From positions 24,167-88,166 of the forward strand of contig NZ_QAOH01000015.1 of NCBI RefSeq assembly GCF_003050785.1: a DNA stretch of 64,000 nucleotides, read 5' to 3'. Positions 54,143 through 61,988 of the stretch are shown in pieces (position 1 is the first letter of the stretch; each line of letters starts with the position of its first letter). Source of the DNA: Celeribacter persicus (lineage in GTDB: Bacteria; Pseudomonadota; Alphaproteobacteria; Rhodobacterales; Rhodobacteraceae). A program made the position numbers and the translations under genes. The notes below the pieces were generated by a model, which worked only from the letters and a program-made list of their open reading frames with translations, had not been told where the DNA came from and made no database searches.

Positions 54143-55327
54143 ATGGCAAAAGACCGTATCGACCTTTTGGTGGGAGATCATGCCGCCCGGTTGTCGGAGC
54201 GTCTTCAGGCGCATCGTGAGCAACTGTTCCCGCCCAATGCGCGCAAGGAGCTGCGCAAGTTTACCTCCGGAGAGGTGGCTGATTTGTTGGGTGTGAAAGA
54301 CGCCTACCTGCGCAAACTGCATCTTGAGGGGCGCGGGCCTGAGCCGGAAATCCGTGCGGGTGGACGCCGCTATTACTCGCCCCAGGACGTGCAGGCGCTG
54401 CGCGAGATGCTGGAGAAAGGTGCGAAAACGCCGGGCACCTACCTGCCGGGGCGGCGTGAGGGCGATCATCTTCAGGTCATCACCGTGATCAACTTCAAGG
54501 GCGGTTCGGGCAAGACCACGACATCCGCCCATCTGGCCCAGAAACTCGCGCTCGACGGCTACCGCGTCCTCGCCATCGACCTCGACCCGCAGGCCTCCTT
54601 TTCCGCGCTGCACGGGTTTCAGCCGGAATTCGATCTGCTGGACGGAGGTACGCTTTATGATGCGATCCGGTACGAGGACCCAGTGCCGATCCGTGATATC
54701 ATCCAGAAAACCTATTTCACCAATCTCGACATCATTCCGGGCAATCTCGACCTGATGGAATTTGAACATGATACGCCCCGTGTGCTTGCCGCACGCTCGG
54801 GCCAGATGTTCTTTACCCGTGTGGGCGAAAAATTGGCGGAGATCGAATCCGATTACGACGTGGTCGTGATGGATTGTCCGCCACAGCTCGGGTTTCTGAC
54901 CATGTCCGCCCTCTCTGCCGCCACCGCCGTTCTCGTGACCGTGCATCCGCAGATGCTCGATGTCATGTCGATGTGTCAGTTTTTGCTGATGACATCGAAC
55001 CTTCTGGGCGTCGTGGCCGAGGCGGGCGGCGATATGAATTACGATTGGCTGCGTTACGTCGTGACCCGCTACGAGCCGGGCGACGGGCCGCAGAACCAAA
55101 TGGTGAGTTTCATGCGCTCGATGTTCGGGGACTATGTTCTGAACCATCCTGTGCTCAAATCCACCGCAATCTCGGACGCCGGTATCACCAAACAGACACT
55201 CTACGAGGTCGAAAAAGGCCAGTTCACCCGCGCCACCTATGAGCGCGCGATCGAGAGCCTGAACGCGGTCAATCAGGAGATCGAAGAGCTGATTCAGCAA
55301 GCATGGGGTCGAAACGATGGCACGTAA
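54143..55327 (+). CDS. repA: Plasmid partitioning ATPase RepA (ParA family)
   Basis: About 394 residues. The start at 54143 gives the usual RepA N terminus; residues about 40-95 are a MerR-like HTH (FTSGEVADLLGVKDAYLRKLHLEG, cited in parts). The ParA ATPase follows with the deviant Walker A FKGGSGKTTTSAHLA, DLDPQASFS, VVMDCPPQLGFLT and a C-terminal helix bundle. RepA segregates the replicon with RepB and represses the operon. Its stop overlaps the repB start by 11 bases. Confidence 0.95.
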   Translation: MAKDRIDLLVGDHAARLSERLQAHREQLFPPNARKELRKFTSGEVADLLGVKDAYLRKLHLEGRGPEPEIRAGGRRYYSPQDVQALREMLEKGAKTPGTYLPGRREGDHLQVITVINFKGGSGKTTTSAHLAQKLALDGYRVLAIDLDPQASFSALHGFQPEFDLLDGGTLYDAIRYEDPVPIRDIIQKTYFTNLDIIPGNLDLMEFEHDTPRVLAARSGQMFFTRVGEKLAEIESDYDVVVMDCPPQLGFLTMSALSAATAVLVTVHPQMLDVMSMCQFLLMTSNLLGVVAEAGGDMNYDWLRYVVTRYEPGDGPQNQMVSFMRSMFGDYVLNHPVLKSTAISDAGITKQTLYEVEKGQFTRATYERAIESLNAVNQEIEELIQQAWGRNDGT

Positions 55328-56231
55328 GGATTTGCTCAAAGCTTTGATGGACGCCGCCCCTGCGGATACGCCGCGCGCTGCCGTGCCGCCCCGCCCCGCG
55401 AAGGGGGCCATCGGCGCAGTGAGCCAGTCGATTGCCGAGTTGCGCGACCGTGCTCTCATTGAGGTGCCTGCCGATCTGATCGACGACGCGGGGTTGAAGG
55501 ACCGACTCGACGAGGATGACGGAATTGCGCAACTGGCGGCTTCCATTGAAGAATACGGTCAACAGGTGCCTGTGCTTTTGCGGCACTCGCCCAATGTCGA
55601 AGGTCGCTATGAGATCGTTTATGGCCGGCGTCGGGTCGCCGCCCTCAAATCGCTCGGCCGCCCAGTGCGCGCCATGGTGCGCGATCTCAACACCCGCGAT
55701 CTGATCGTCACACAGGGTCAGGAAAACGCCGCGCGCAAGGATCTGTCCTTTATCGAAAAGGCCAATTTCGCCGCGCAGATGGTCGAACAGGGGTTCGAGC
55801 GCAAAGTGATCTGCGACGCGTTGCACATCGACAAGACCGTGATCTCACGGATGCTTTCCATAGTCGAAGCGCTGCCTTCGGGTCTTATTCCCGCCATTGG
55901 CGCCGCGCCCTCCGTGGGGCGCGACCGCTGGCTTGCTCTGGCGGAACGCGCCAAAGGACGCGGCACGGACGAAGTTTGTGCACTGGTATCCGGGGAGACG
56001 TCTGATGATCGCTTTTCGGCGGTCTTCGCAGCCCTGGCCCCGAAAAAAGACCCGAAACCGGCGCAAAATGCCCCTGCCCCATTGAAAGGTGCGCACGGCA
56101 AGGCTCTTGGTGAGGCGAAATCCTCGGCCAAGGGTGCACAAATCAAACTGACCGACCCGGAATTTTCCGGCTGGCTGGTCGATAATATTGAGGAGATTCA
56201 CCGCCTTTTCCTTGAAAAGCGCGGGGAATGA
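55317..56231 (+). CDS. repB: Plasmid partitioning protein RepB (ParB family)
   Basis: This 304-residue protein has a ParB/Spo0J nuclease-like N-terminal domain (about 55-150; IAQLAASIEEYGQQVPVLLRHSP, YEIVYGRRRVAALKSLGRPVRAMVR, GQENAARKDLSFIEKANFA, cited in parts). An HTH centre follows (FERKVICDALHIDKTVISRMLSIVEALP), then a C-terminal dimerisation region. It binds the parS palindromes listed at 56340, 59917 and 61314. It is co-translated with repA by overlap. Confidence 0.95.
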   Translation: MARKDLLKALMDAAPADTPRAAVPPRPAKGAIGAVSQSIAELRDRALIEVPADLIDDAGLKDRLDEDDGIAQLAASIEEYGQQVPVLLRHSPNVEGRYEIVYGRRRVAALKSLGRPVRAMVRDLNTRDLIVTQGQENAARKDLSFIEKANFAAQMVEQGFERKVICDALHIDKTVISRMLSIVEALPSGLIPAIGAAPSVGRDRWLALAERAKGRGTDEVCALVSGETSDDRFSAVFAALAPKKDPKPAQNAPAPLKGAHGKALGEAKSSAKGAQIKLTDPEFSGWLVDNIEEIHRLFLEKRGE

Positions 56232-56249
56232 CAGAGAGAGCAGTCAACA

Positions 56250-56360
56250 ACAAGGAGGCAGACCTAAGAAACGAAAAGACCCCCCAAGATAAAATCCCGA
56301 GAGGCCCTTCGAACTAGCACTTCCGAAAATGCGCTCTCTGTTGACAGATGTCAACACCGT
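56250..56360 (-). ncRNA. Predicted antisense (incompatibility) RNA of the repABC operon
   Basis: All well-studied repABC operons carry a small counter-transcribed RNA between repB and repC that limits RepC synthesis. Here the 168-base gap has a minus-strand TTGACA (within the parS palindrome) and downstream self-complementary segments (GAGAG...CTCTC and TTCG...CGAA pairs). A minus-strand run ending GGGGGGTCTTTT near 56265-56280 could be its end. The exact ends are guesses; existence is inferred from the family. Confidence 0.4.
56340..56355. other. parS-like partition site 1
   Basis: GTTGACAGATGTCAAC is a 16-bp palindrome except at the centre, in the repB-repC gap. It matches the general repABC centromere pattern GTTNNNNGCNNNNAAC apart from the central two bases. 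Its left arm supplies a minus-strand TTGACA and it may also regulate the antisense RNA or repC. Confidence 0.75.
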
Positions 56361-56399
56361 CTTGTGGGCGAATGGAATCGTTTTGTCTGAACACAACAT

Positions 56400-57587
56400 A
56401 TGAGACATATTTCAACGACGCCTTTTGGGCGGCGAGCAGTGGATGCTGGCCTTTTGGCGCATCGCCAGATGGCAGAAATGTCCACCGAAGGCGAAGCCGT
56501 GGACAAATACGCGGTTCTCTCCGCGTTGACGACTGCCCGCGCGGCCTTTCGGGTCAGCGATCGCGATCTGGCGGTCCTTTCCGCGCTGGTGAGTTTTCAT
56601 CAGGATCGCGAACTCTCCGGCGAAGATCTCATTGTTTTTCCGTCCAATGCGGCGCTGTCGGCCCGTGCGCATGGCATGGCGGAAAGCACCCTGCGCCGGC
56701 ATTTGCGAGCTCTGGTGATGGCAGGGCTGATCCTGCGGCACGACAGCCCCAACGGCAAGCGCTATGCCGCCCGTGATCGCACAGGGCAGCTCAAGATTGC
56801 CTTTGGCTTCGATCTGCGCCCCCTTGTACTGCGTGCGGATGAGATTTTCGCTGCCGCACAGGCCGCTGAAGAGGCGGCAGAGGCCCTGAGACGTACGCGA
56901 GAACGTGCTGTCCTGTTTCTGCGCGATGCGCGCAAGCTGATCGACTATGCCCAGGAAACGCTCGAAGGTAATTTCGATGCGCTGGATGATCGGGCACGGC
57001 TGTTGGCGCGCGCGCTGCGCCGCAAGCTGGATCATGAGGAACTTCGTGAGATCGAAGGGCAGGCAGGCGCCTTGTTGGATGCGGCTAATAACCTCTTTTC
57101 TCAGAAGAAAACAAAAGAAATGAACGGCAAAGACATTAATTCTGAGCGTCACATACAATATTCAACCCGATTTAAAAAAGAATCTGAACCTTCCAAGAAA
57201 CTGGAAGAGGCGGACGGGAATGTGCCCTCCCCTACCCCATCCGGTCTTGAAGATACCCGTATGCCATTGGGATTGGTTTTGAGAGCCGCTCCGGATATTC
57301 GCGATTATGCCCGTGATGGTATTTCGGACTGGCACCAGCTTGTCCAAACTGCCGCTTTTGCACGTGGAATGCTGGGGATCAGTGAAGACGGATGGGATGA
57401 GGCCTGTCGGATTATGGGAGAGATCCCGGCCGCGATCACTGTGGCCTGTATCCTGCAACGCGCCGAACAGATCGGCAAACCAGGAGGCTATCTGAGGGCA
57501 CTTTCAGGAAAAGCGGCGCAGGCAGAATTTAGTGTCGGCCCGATGGTCATGGCCCTGTTGCGAGCGGAGAATACCCGTGCGACCTGA
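56400..57587 (+). CDS. repC: Replication initiator RepC
   Basis: This 395-residue protein begins with the RepC hallmark ISTTPFGRRAVDAGLL. An N-terminal winged-helix domain (FPSNAALSARAHGMAESTLRRHLRALVMAGLILRHDSPNGKRYAAR, cited in parts) binds the origin. A charged linker (about 235-290) and a C-terminal helical domain (WHQLVQTAAFARGMLGISEDGWDEACRIMGE, cited in parts) follow. It initiates replication of its own replicon at an origin inside its gene. The ATG at 56400 lacks a strong ribosome binding site, in line with tight translational control by the antisense RNA. Confidence 0.95.
   Translation: MRHISTTPFGRRAVDAGLLAHRQMAEMSTEGEAVDKYAVLSALTTARAAFRVSDRDLAVLSALVSFHQDRELSGEDLIVFPSNAALSARAHGMAESTLRRHLRALVMAGLILRHDSPNGKRYAARDRTGQLKIAFGFDLRPLVLRADEIFAAAQAAEEAAEALRRTRERAVLFLRDARKLIDYAQETLEGNFDALDDRARLLARALRRKLDHEELREIEGQAGALLDAANNLFSQKKTKEMNGKDINSERHIQYSTRFKKESEPSKKLEEADGNVPSPTPSGLEDTRMPLGLVLRAAPDIRDYARDGISDWHQLVQTAAFARGMLGISEDGWDEACRIMGEIPAAITVACILQRAEQIGKPGGYLRALSGKAAQAEFSVGPMVMALLRAENTRAT
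57085..57195. other. Probable replication origin (AT-rich island in repC)
   Basis: Within otherwise GC-rich repC, about 110 bases are strongly AT-rich (AGAAGAAAACAAAAGAAATG, ACATACAATATTCAACC, ATTTAAAAAAGAATC). They encode the poorly conserved linker between the two RepC domains. In repABC plasmids studied experimentally the origin lies in such an AT-rich stretch of repC. Confidence 0.6.
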
Positions 57588-57724
57588 GCCACGCCTATCC
57601 TTTCGCATAGCGGTCAGCGCCAAAGAGCGTGCAGGCTATGCCTTGGCGGGGATGAATGCCGGGGGCTTTGCGTCGATACTGTCGAGGCGCAGAACCCTAT
57701 CCCTGTTCCGAAAGGACCCCTCCG

Positions 57725-60700
57725 TTGACGGATGTCGCCCGCTCATCAGAGGTTGTCACCCGTTCGGTGACCTCCCGTGTTCATTTGAGCGAACCGGCCC
57801 GAAAGGCGCCGGACAGCGAGGGATTGCGCCTGTTGATGCTCGCTTTGGCGGGGATTTGTCTCTTTCACGGCGGTCTTTTGCCCTTTACCCACGGCAACAC
57901 TTACGACGCCTACATCCATATGTTCTTCGGTGACAGCTATCATCGCAGTTGGTTCGACCCTTGGGAGCCGCGCTGGTACACGGGCTTTGCCACGACCTCC
58001 TACCCGCCGGGCACGCATATGGCGATCGGAGCGCTGCAATATGTGATGCCTCTTCGGGCGGGTTTCGTCGTGACGATGATGGCCGGTCTGGTGCTTTTGA
58101 CCCTCGGGGTTTACCGCTTTTCCCTGATCTGGGTCGAACCGCGTGCCGCAGGTTATGCCGCGATATTCCTTGTGCTTTCCTCCTCGATCTCGGAAACGGT
58201 CCATATATTCGGGCAACTGCCCACCATTGTCTCGCTCGGTATCTTTCTCAATGGGTTGCCTTCGGTCTATCGCTGGATCGTCGGCGGGCGGTGGCGGGAT
58301 TTTCTGACCGCCGTGCTCTTTGCTTGTGCGACCACCGCAGCGCATCATGTGACGACGCTTTTCGGCAGTGTTTTGTTCATTCTCCCGCTCGCGCCGCTGT
58401 CACTAAAGATCGTCGCTGAGCTAAACGCGGAAAAGACCCGAATCCAGCGAATTAAGTGTCTAAGCTGGGCATTTGTGCGCGGTATTTTCCTTGCGGCATT
58501 CATGGTCGGTTCGATTGTGATCACTGTCCTGCCCTATTGGATCTGGTCCGTCAGCGACCCGATCACACAGGTGTCGATTCCGCATGGCAGCCGGGAAAGC
58601 TTCATCGAAAAACCGCATCTTGGATTCATCTTCTTCCTCCTGCCCTGGGGAACGGCGCTTTTGGCTCTGCCCTATGTGATTTATACCAGCTTGCGCACGC
58701 GGCTTTTCCCGTTAGGGGTGGCCGTCATTGTGGCCTTTATCCTCGGCACCGGTGGCACGACCCCCCTGCCCCGTGCGATGCTCGGCGGCGCGTTCGACAT
58801 TCTGACACTCGACCGTTTCACCTTTTGGGCGACGATCCTCATCCTGCCCTTTCTCGGACGCCTCTACGAAGGTCTGATGTTCGGTCGATCAGGTGAGGCA
58901 TTGCGTGCCGCTTTCGGACGTGGCGGGCACCGCGCTTTGGTGGGTGGATACCTGTTTTCCATGGTGGGGCTGAGCGTCTTCGCCGCAATCCTCCCATCCA
59001 TGCAACCGATGCAGCCGCGATTTGTCGACCCTGCACCTATCGTGCAGTTCCTCGAAGAGGACGAACATGACCGCTGGCGCTACCTCACGCTTGGGTTCGG
59101 GGATCAGTTCGCTTATGTCTCCGCGCTGACGGAGGCGCAGTCCATCGACGGCAATTACCATTCGGCCCGTCGGCTGCCGGATTTGACCCGCTTTTCGGTC
59201 GAACGCCTCGAAAACGCGAAATTCAGCGGTGTTCCTGGGCTTGGTTCCCTCAAACAGTTTTTGGTGAATGCCGATGCCTACCACCTCAAATATATCTTCT
59301 CGAACGATGCGTTTTACGACCCTTTGCTGTTTTTTACCGGCTGGGACCGGTTGCAAAAGCTGCCCAACGGCATTGCGGTCTGGGAAAAACCCGATGTGAC
59401 CCCCCTGCCCTTCATCGTGCCGCGTCGGGATATTCCGGTATGGCAGATGGTAATATGGGGCGCGTTGCCTCCGCTGGTGCTTTTAGGCGCGATGACGGTG
59501 CTACTTTACACAACAGTGCGTTATGGCTTTGGTATCCATTGCGGGTTTTCGCGACCCGCAGTGATGACAGTGGGCGAGATCGGTTCCCCGCGTCTACTGC
59601 GTTGGGCGCTCGGCCTTGGGGCTTTGCTTCTGGTCGGTACGATGACATGGGGTGGATTTTCGGTTTGGCAGATCGCGCAAAAGCCACTGAGCGCGGAAGA
59701 ACAGATCGAGGCCTATTTCTCCGATCTCGACATGCGTCGCTTTGAGGACGCTTACGAGCGTTTCGATCCGTTGACCCGGCCCGTATTCGACAGCGTGATG
59801 TTTAACTGGCGTTGGCAGGGTGGCCTCATCGCCTCTTATAGCAAATTGCAGGACATAACATTGCGTGATCTGGGCGGTACCGAGGTGAGCCGGACGTGGC
59901 AAGTTGATTTGACGTGGTTGACAGCTGTCAACATTCGGCAAGATGTCCGTGAAATCCGCACAGTTAAACGGGATGGTATGTGGTATCTCGTGCCGCCCGT
60001 CCTGCGTCCGACCCAGACGCCGGAGCGGTTTCAGCGGCGCCCGGACATCGCCTGGAATGTTGTCGGGCGGCGTCAGGCTCGGATTGAGGCGGATTTGCAT
60101 CGTGACCGGCTCGACCGGCCCCGGATTTTTCTTCAGGACACGCGGCTGGTACAAAAGGACGGGCGGTATAGCCTCGTCGGTGCGCTGACCAATGGCGATG
60201 CGGACCCGGCCAAGGTGACGATCATCGGTGATCTGCGGGCAGAGGGGCTGGGACCGGCCCTGTCGCGTATGAGCGCAGGTGTTGCGGATGGTCAGCGGCT
60301 ATTGCCTGCCGAAACCGCCGGGTTTCGTGTGGAGTTCGAGGGGGTTCTCTCGCTCGAAGATGTCGTGGGGGAGTTCGATCCGACGCGGTTTATCCCGCCC
60401 GAGCTGACCACAGCACCCGACAGTGCTGCAATCGAGGCGCGTGCATTGGTCGCGGGATCGGGACTGTATCGTGCGGTCGGGCTCAACGGGCTGACAATCG
60501 ACGAAACGGACGGGCGGATCACCCTCACGGGGCAGGCGGTCAACACTGGAACGGAGATTGCCACGGTCACGCGCATCGTTGCGCTGCTCTATGACGACGC
60601 TGGCAAGCCGATCTGGACCGAGGCGGGTTTTGTCGATCAGAACATTCTGCCGGGGCAAGGGCAGCGTTTCACCCTCGATCTGCCTGCGCGCAAGGAGATC

Positions 60701-60871
60701 ACCATGGTGGCCGAGGTGCCCGCCGATGAGCTTGTGGTCAATGGCAGCAGTCAACAAAGCGACACGGGTCTGCCGGATGCCAGGGTCGGAACCATTCCGC
60801 TAGTGGGTGTGCCGGGCTATTCGGTGCTACGCCTTCATGTATCGAGCATGGTGCATGAGCCGCTGTTTTAG
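57725..60871 (+). CDS. Multi-TM envelope protein (PTPS-related/glycosyltransferase-like) with NTF2-like and beta domains
   Basis: About 1048 residues from a TTG at 57725 with AAGGA eight bases upstream; an ATG at 57656 is the longer option. About ten membrane helices span residues 35-410 with a periplasmic loop near the start (HGNTYDAYIHMFFGDSYH, SYPPGTHMAIGALQY) as in PTPS-related and GT-C-like proteins. Two more helices follow (about 575-595 and 625-645). The C-terminal 400 residues hold an NTF2-like domain (SAEEQIEAYFSDLDMRRFEDAYERFDP, cited in parts) and two FxLYD-like beta domains (YSLVGALTNGD; ITLTGQAVNTGTEIATVTRIVALLYDDAG). A parS palindrome lies inside the gene. It probably serves cell-surface polysaccharide production. 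Confidence 0.65.
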   Translation: MTDVARSSEVVTRSVTSRVHLSEPARKAPDSEGLRLLMLALAGICLFHGGLLPFTHGNTYDAYIHMFFGDSYHRSWFDPWEPRWYTGFATTSYPPGTHMAIGALQYVMPLRAGFVVTMMAGLVLLTLGVYRFSLIWVEPRAAGYAAIFLVLSSSISETVHIFGQLPTIVSLGIFLNGLPSVYRWIVGGRWRDFLTAVLFACATTAAHHVTTLFGSVLFILPLAPLSLKIVAELNAEKTRIQRIKCLSWAFVRGIFLAAFMVGSIVITVLPYWIWSVSDPITQVSIPHGSRESFIEKPHLGFIFFLLPWGTALLALPYVIYTSLRTRLFPLGVAVIVAFILGTGGTTPLPRAMLGGAFDILTLDRFTFWATILILPFLGRLYEGLMFGRSGEALRAAFGRGGHRALVGGYLFSMVGLSVFAAILPSMQPMQPRFVDPAPIVQFLEEDEHDRWRYLTLGFGDQFAYVSALTEAQSIDGNYHSARRLPDLTRFSVERLENAKFSGVPGLGSLKQFLVNADAYHLKYIFSNDAFYDPLLFFTGWDRLQKLPNGIAVWEKPDVTPLPFIVPRRDIPVWQMVIWGALPPLVLLGAMTVLLYTTVRYGFGIHCGFSRPAVMTVGEIGSPRLLRWALGLGALLLVGTMTWGGFSVWQIAQKPLSAEEQIEAYFSDLDMRRFEDAYERFDPLTRPVFDSVMFNWRWQGGLIASYSKLQDITLRDLGGTEVSRTWQVDLTWLTAVNIRQDVREIRTVKRDGMWYLVPPVLRPTQTPERFQRRPDIAWNVVGRRQARIEADLHRDRLDRPRIFLQDTRLVQKDGRYSLVGALTNGDADPAKVTIIGDLRAEGLGPALSRMSAGVADGQRLLPAETAGFRVEFEGVLSLEDVVGEFDPTRFIPPELTTAPDSAAIEARALVAGSGLYRAVGLNGLTIDETDGRITLTGQAVNTGTEIATVTRIVALLYDDAGKPIWTEAGFVDQNILPGQGQRFTLDLPARKEITMVAEVPADELVVNGSSQQSDTGLPDARVGTIPLVGVPGYSVLRLHVSSMVHEPLF
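59917..59932. other. parS partition site 2 (perfect palindrome)
   Basis: GTTGACAGCTGTCAAC is a perfect 16-bp palindrome and fits the repABC centromere pattern GTTNNNNGCNNNNAAC exactly. It lies within the coding sequence of the large membrane protein, 3.6 kb from site 1. Confidence 0.85.
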
Positions 60872-60881
60872 GGAGGAGAAG

Positions 60882-61988
60882 ATGCGATTTGACGCCTTGA
60901 TCCTGATGATGAACCTTTGCCTGGCTGCGCCGATCTGGGCGGATCAGGGGGAGGGCTATCTGTCCGATGCATTCGGTTTGGTGCCTCTTGCCTGGATTGC
61001 AGAGGAGCGCGCCGAGTGGTCGGGTGTGCAGGGCATGGAAAAAAATCAAAAATTTCAAAGTGTTATGAGGTATTCCGATGGTGCGGATAGCTGCGCCGTC
61101 TTCATCGGGCCCAAAAGTCTCGTCGCGGGGCGGGATGAGGGGCACGCCGTGACCATCGTGCTCGACCGTCATGGCAATCTCGTTGCGGATGGTTTGCCGG
61201 TCACATTTCGATTGGGCGAGGAGCGACAGGAGAGTGCTCCGACGCGAAACGGGATCGGCGATCTGATCTTTGCGCCAGCGACAGAGGCAGGAACCTTTGC
61301 AGCCGGGGCGGAAGTTGACAGCTGTCAATCTCCCCGCGCACTCTACGGTGTCACTGCCGATCTGGCGTCCGTTCCTCTGATGGTCATCCCCGAGGATACA
61401 GGCGCACCGGAGCAGGTGATGGGGCTCACCACCGCGCCGCTGGTGGATCGCTACGGAAACCCGGTGGAGGATGGCACGGCGCTCACCGTTATGATGGATC
61501 ATGGTGTGGGGAACTACTCCCAGTTCACGGCCCGAAGCATCGGTGCGGTGGGGCGGGGGGACCTGCTCACACGCGATATGCCAGAGCGCGCGGGGGTATC
61601 GGCGACGCTGGCCACGACGGTTTCCAAGGTCACGGAGGTCGAGATCGCCCGTGTGCGGTTGTCCCAAGCACCTGAGCTGCGTCTTTGGGTGCGGGAGGAC
61701 CTGCCGGAGCTGCGGTTGCGTGTGGGACCTCTGACGACCGATGCGGGGCATCTTTTGTATGAGGGGGCAGAGGTCGCCGCGACCGTGCGTGCGCTGGATG
61801 GCGCGGTGGCGCATGTGTCCGGTTGGGCGCAGGATGGCTATGTCTGGACCGACGTGCCGCTCGCGGGGAATGCGACGGAAGGGCAGGGGGGCTACGAGAT
61901 TCGGGTGCATACGGCCTTTGGCGATAGCGTGCAGGTGGCCCACCCCGGCCCGGCTCCGCGCGACTCACGGCAGGAGACGGTGCAATGA
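60882..61988 (+). CDS. Secreted protein with invasin-like Ig domains
   Basis: About 368 residues; the ATG at 60882 follows GGGAGGAG. The signal peptide is ALILMMNLCLAAPIWA. Two or more Ig-like domains resemble the Big_1/invasin type (AVTIVLDRHGNLVADGLPVTFRL; LTTAPLVDRYGNPVEDGTALTVMM, cited in parts). The gene lies 10 bases after the multi-TM protein and its stop overlaps the hydrolase start (ATGA), so the three form one operon. A third parS site lies inside it. Function beyond periplasmic or surface binding is unknown. Confidence 0.7.
   Translation: MRFDALILMMNLCLAAPIWADQGEGYLSDAFGLVPLAWIAEERAEWSGVQGMEKNQKFQSVMRYSDGADSCAVFIGPKSLVAGRDEGHAVTIVLDRHGNLVADGLPVTFRLGEERQESAPTRNGIGDLIFAPATEAGTFAAGAEVDSCQSPRALYGVTADLASVPLMVIPEDTGAPEQVMGLTTAPLVDRYGNPVEDGTALTVMMDHGVGNYSQFTARSIGAVGRGDLLTRDMPERAGVSATLATTVSKVTEVEIARVRLSQAPELRLWVREDLPELRLRVGPLTTDAGHLLYEGAEVAATVRALDGAVAHVSGWAQDGYVWTDVPLAGNATEGQGGYEIRVHTAFGDSVQVAHPGPAPRDSRQETVQ
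61314..61329. other. parS-like partition site 3
   Basis: GTTGACAGCTGTCAAT differs from the perfect palindrome at 59917 by one base. It lies in the coding sequence of the Ig-like protein, 1.4 kb from site 2. Confidence 0.75.

Noticed and set aside
57725..57740. GTTGACGGATGTCGCC-like sequence near 57724, resembling a fourth parS site
   Set aside because: The right arm does not match the palindrome; only the left half agrees, so it is not counted as parS.
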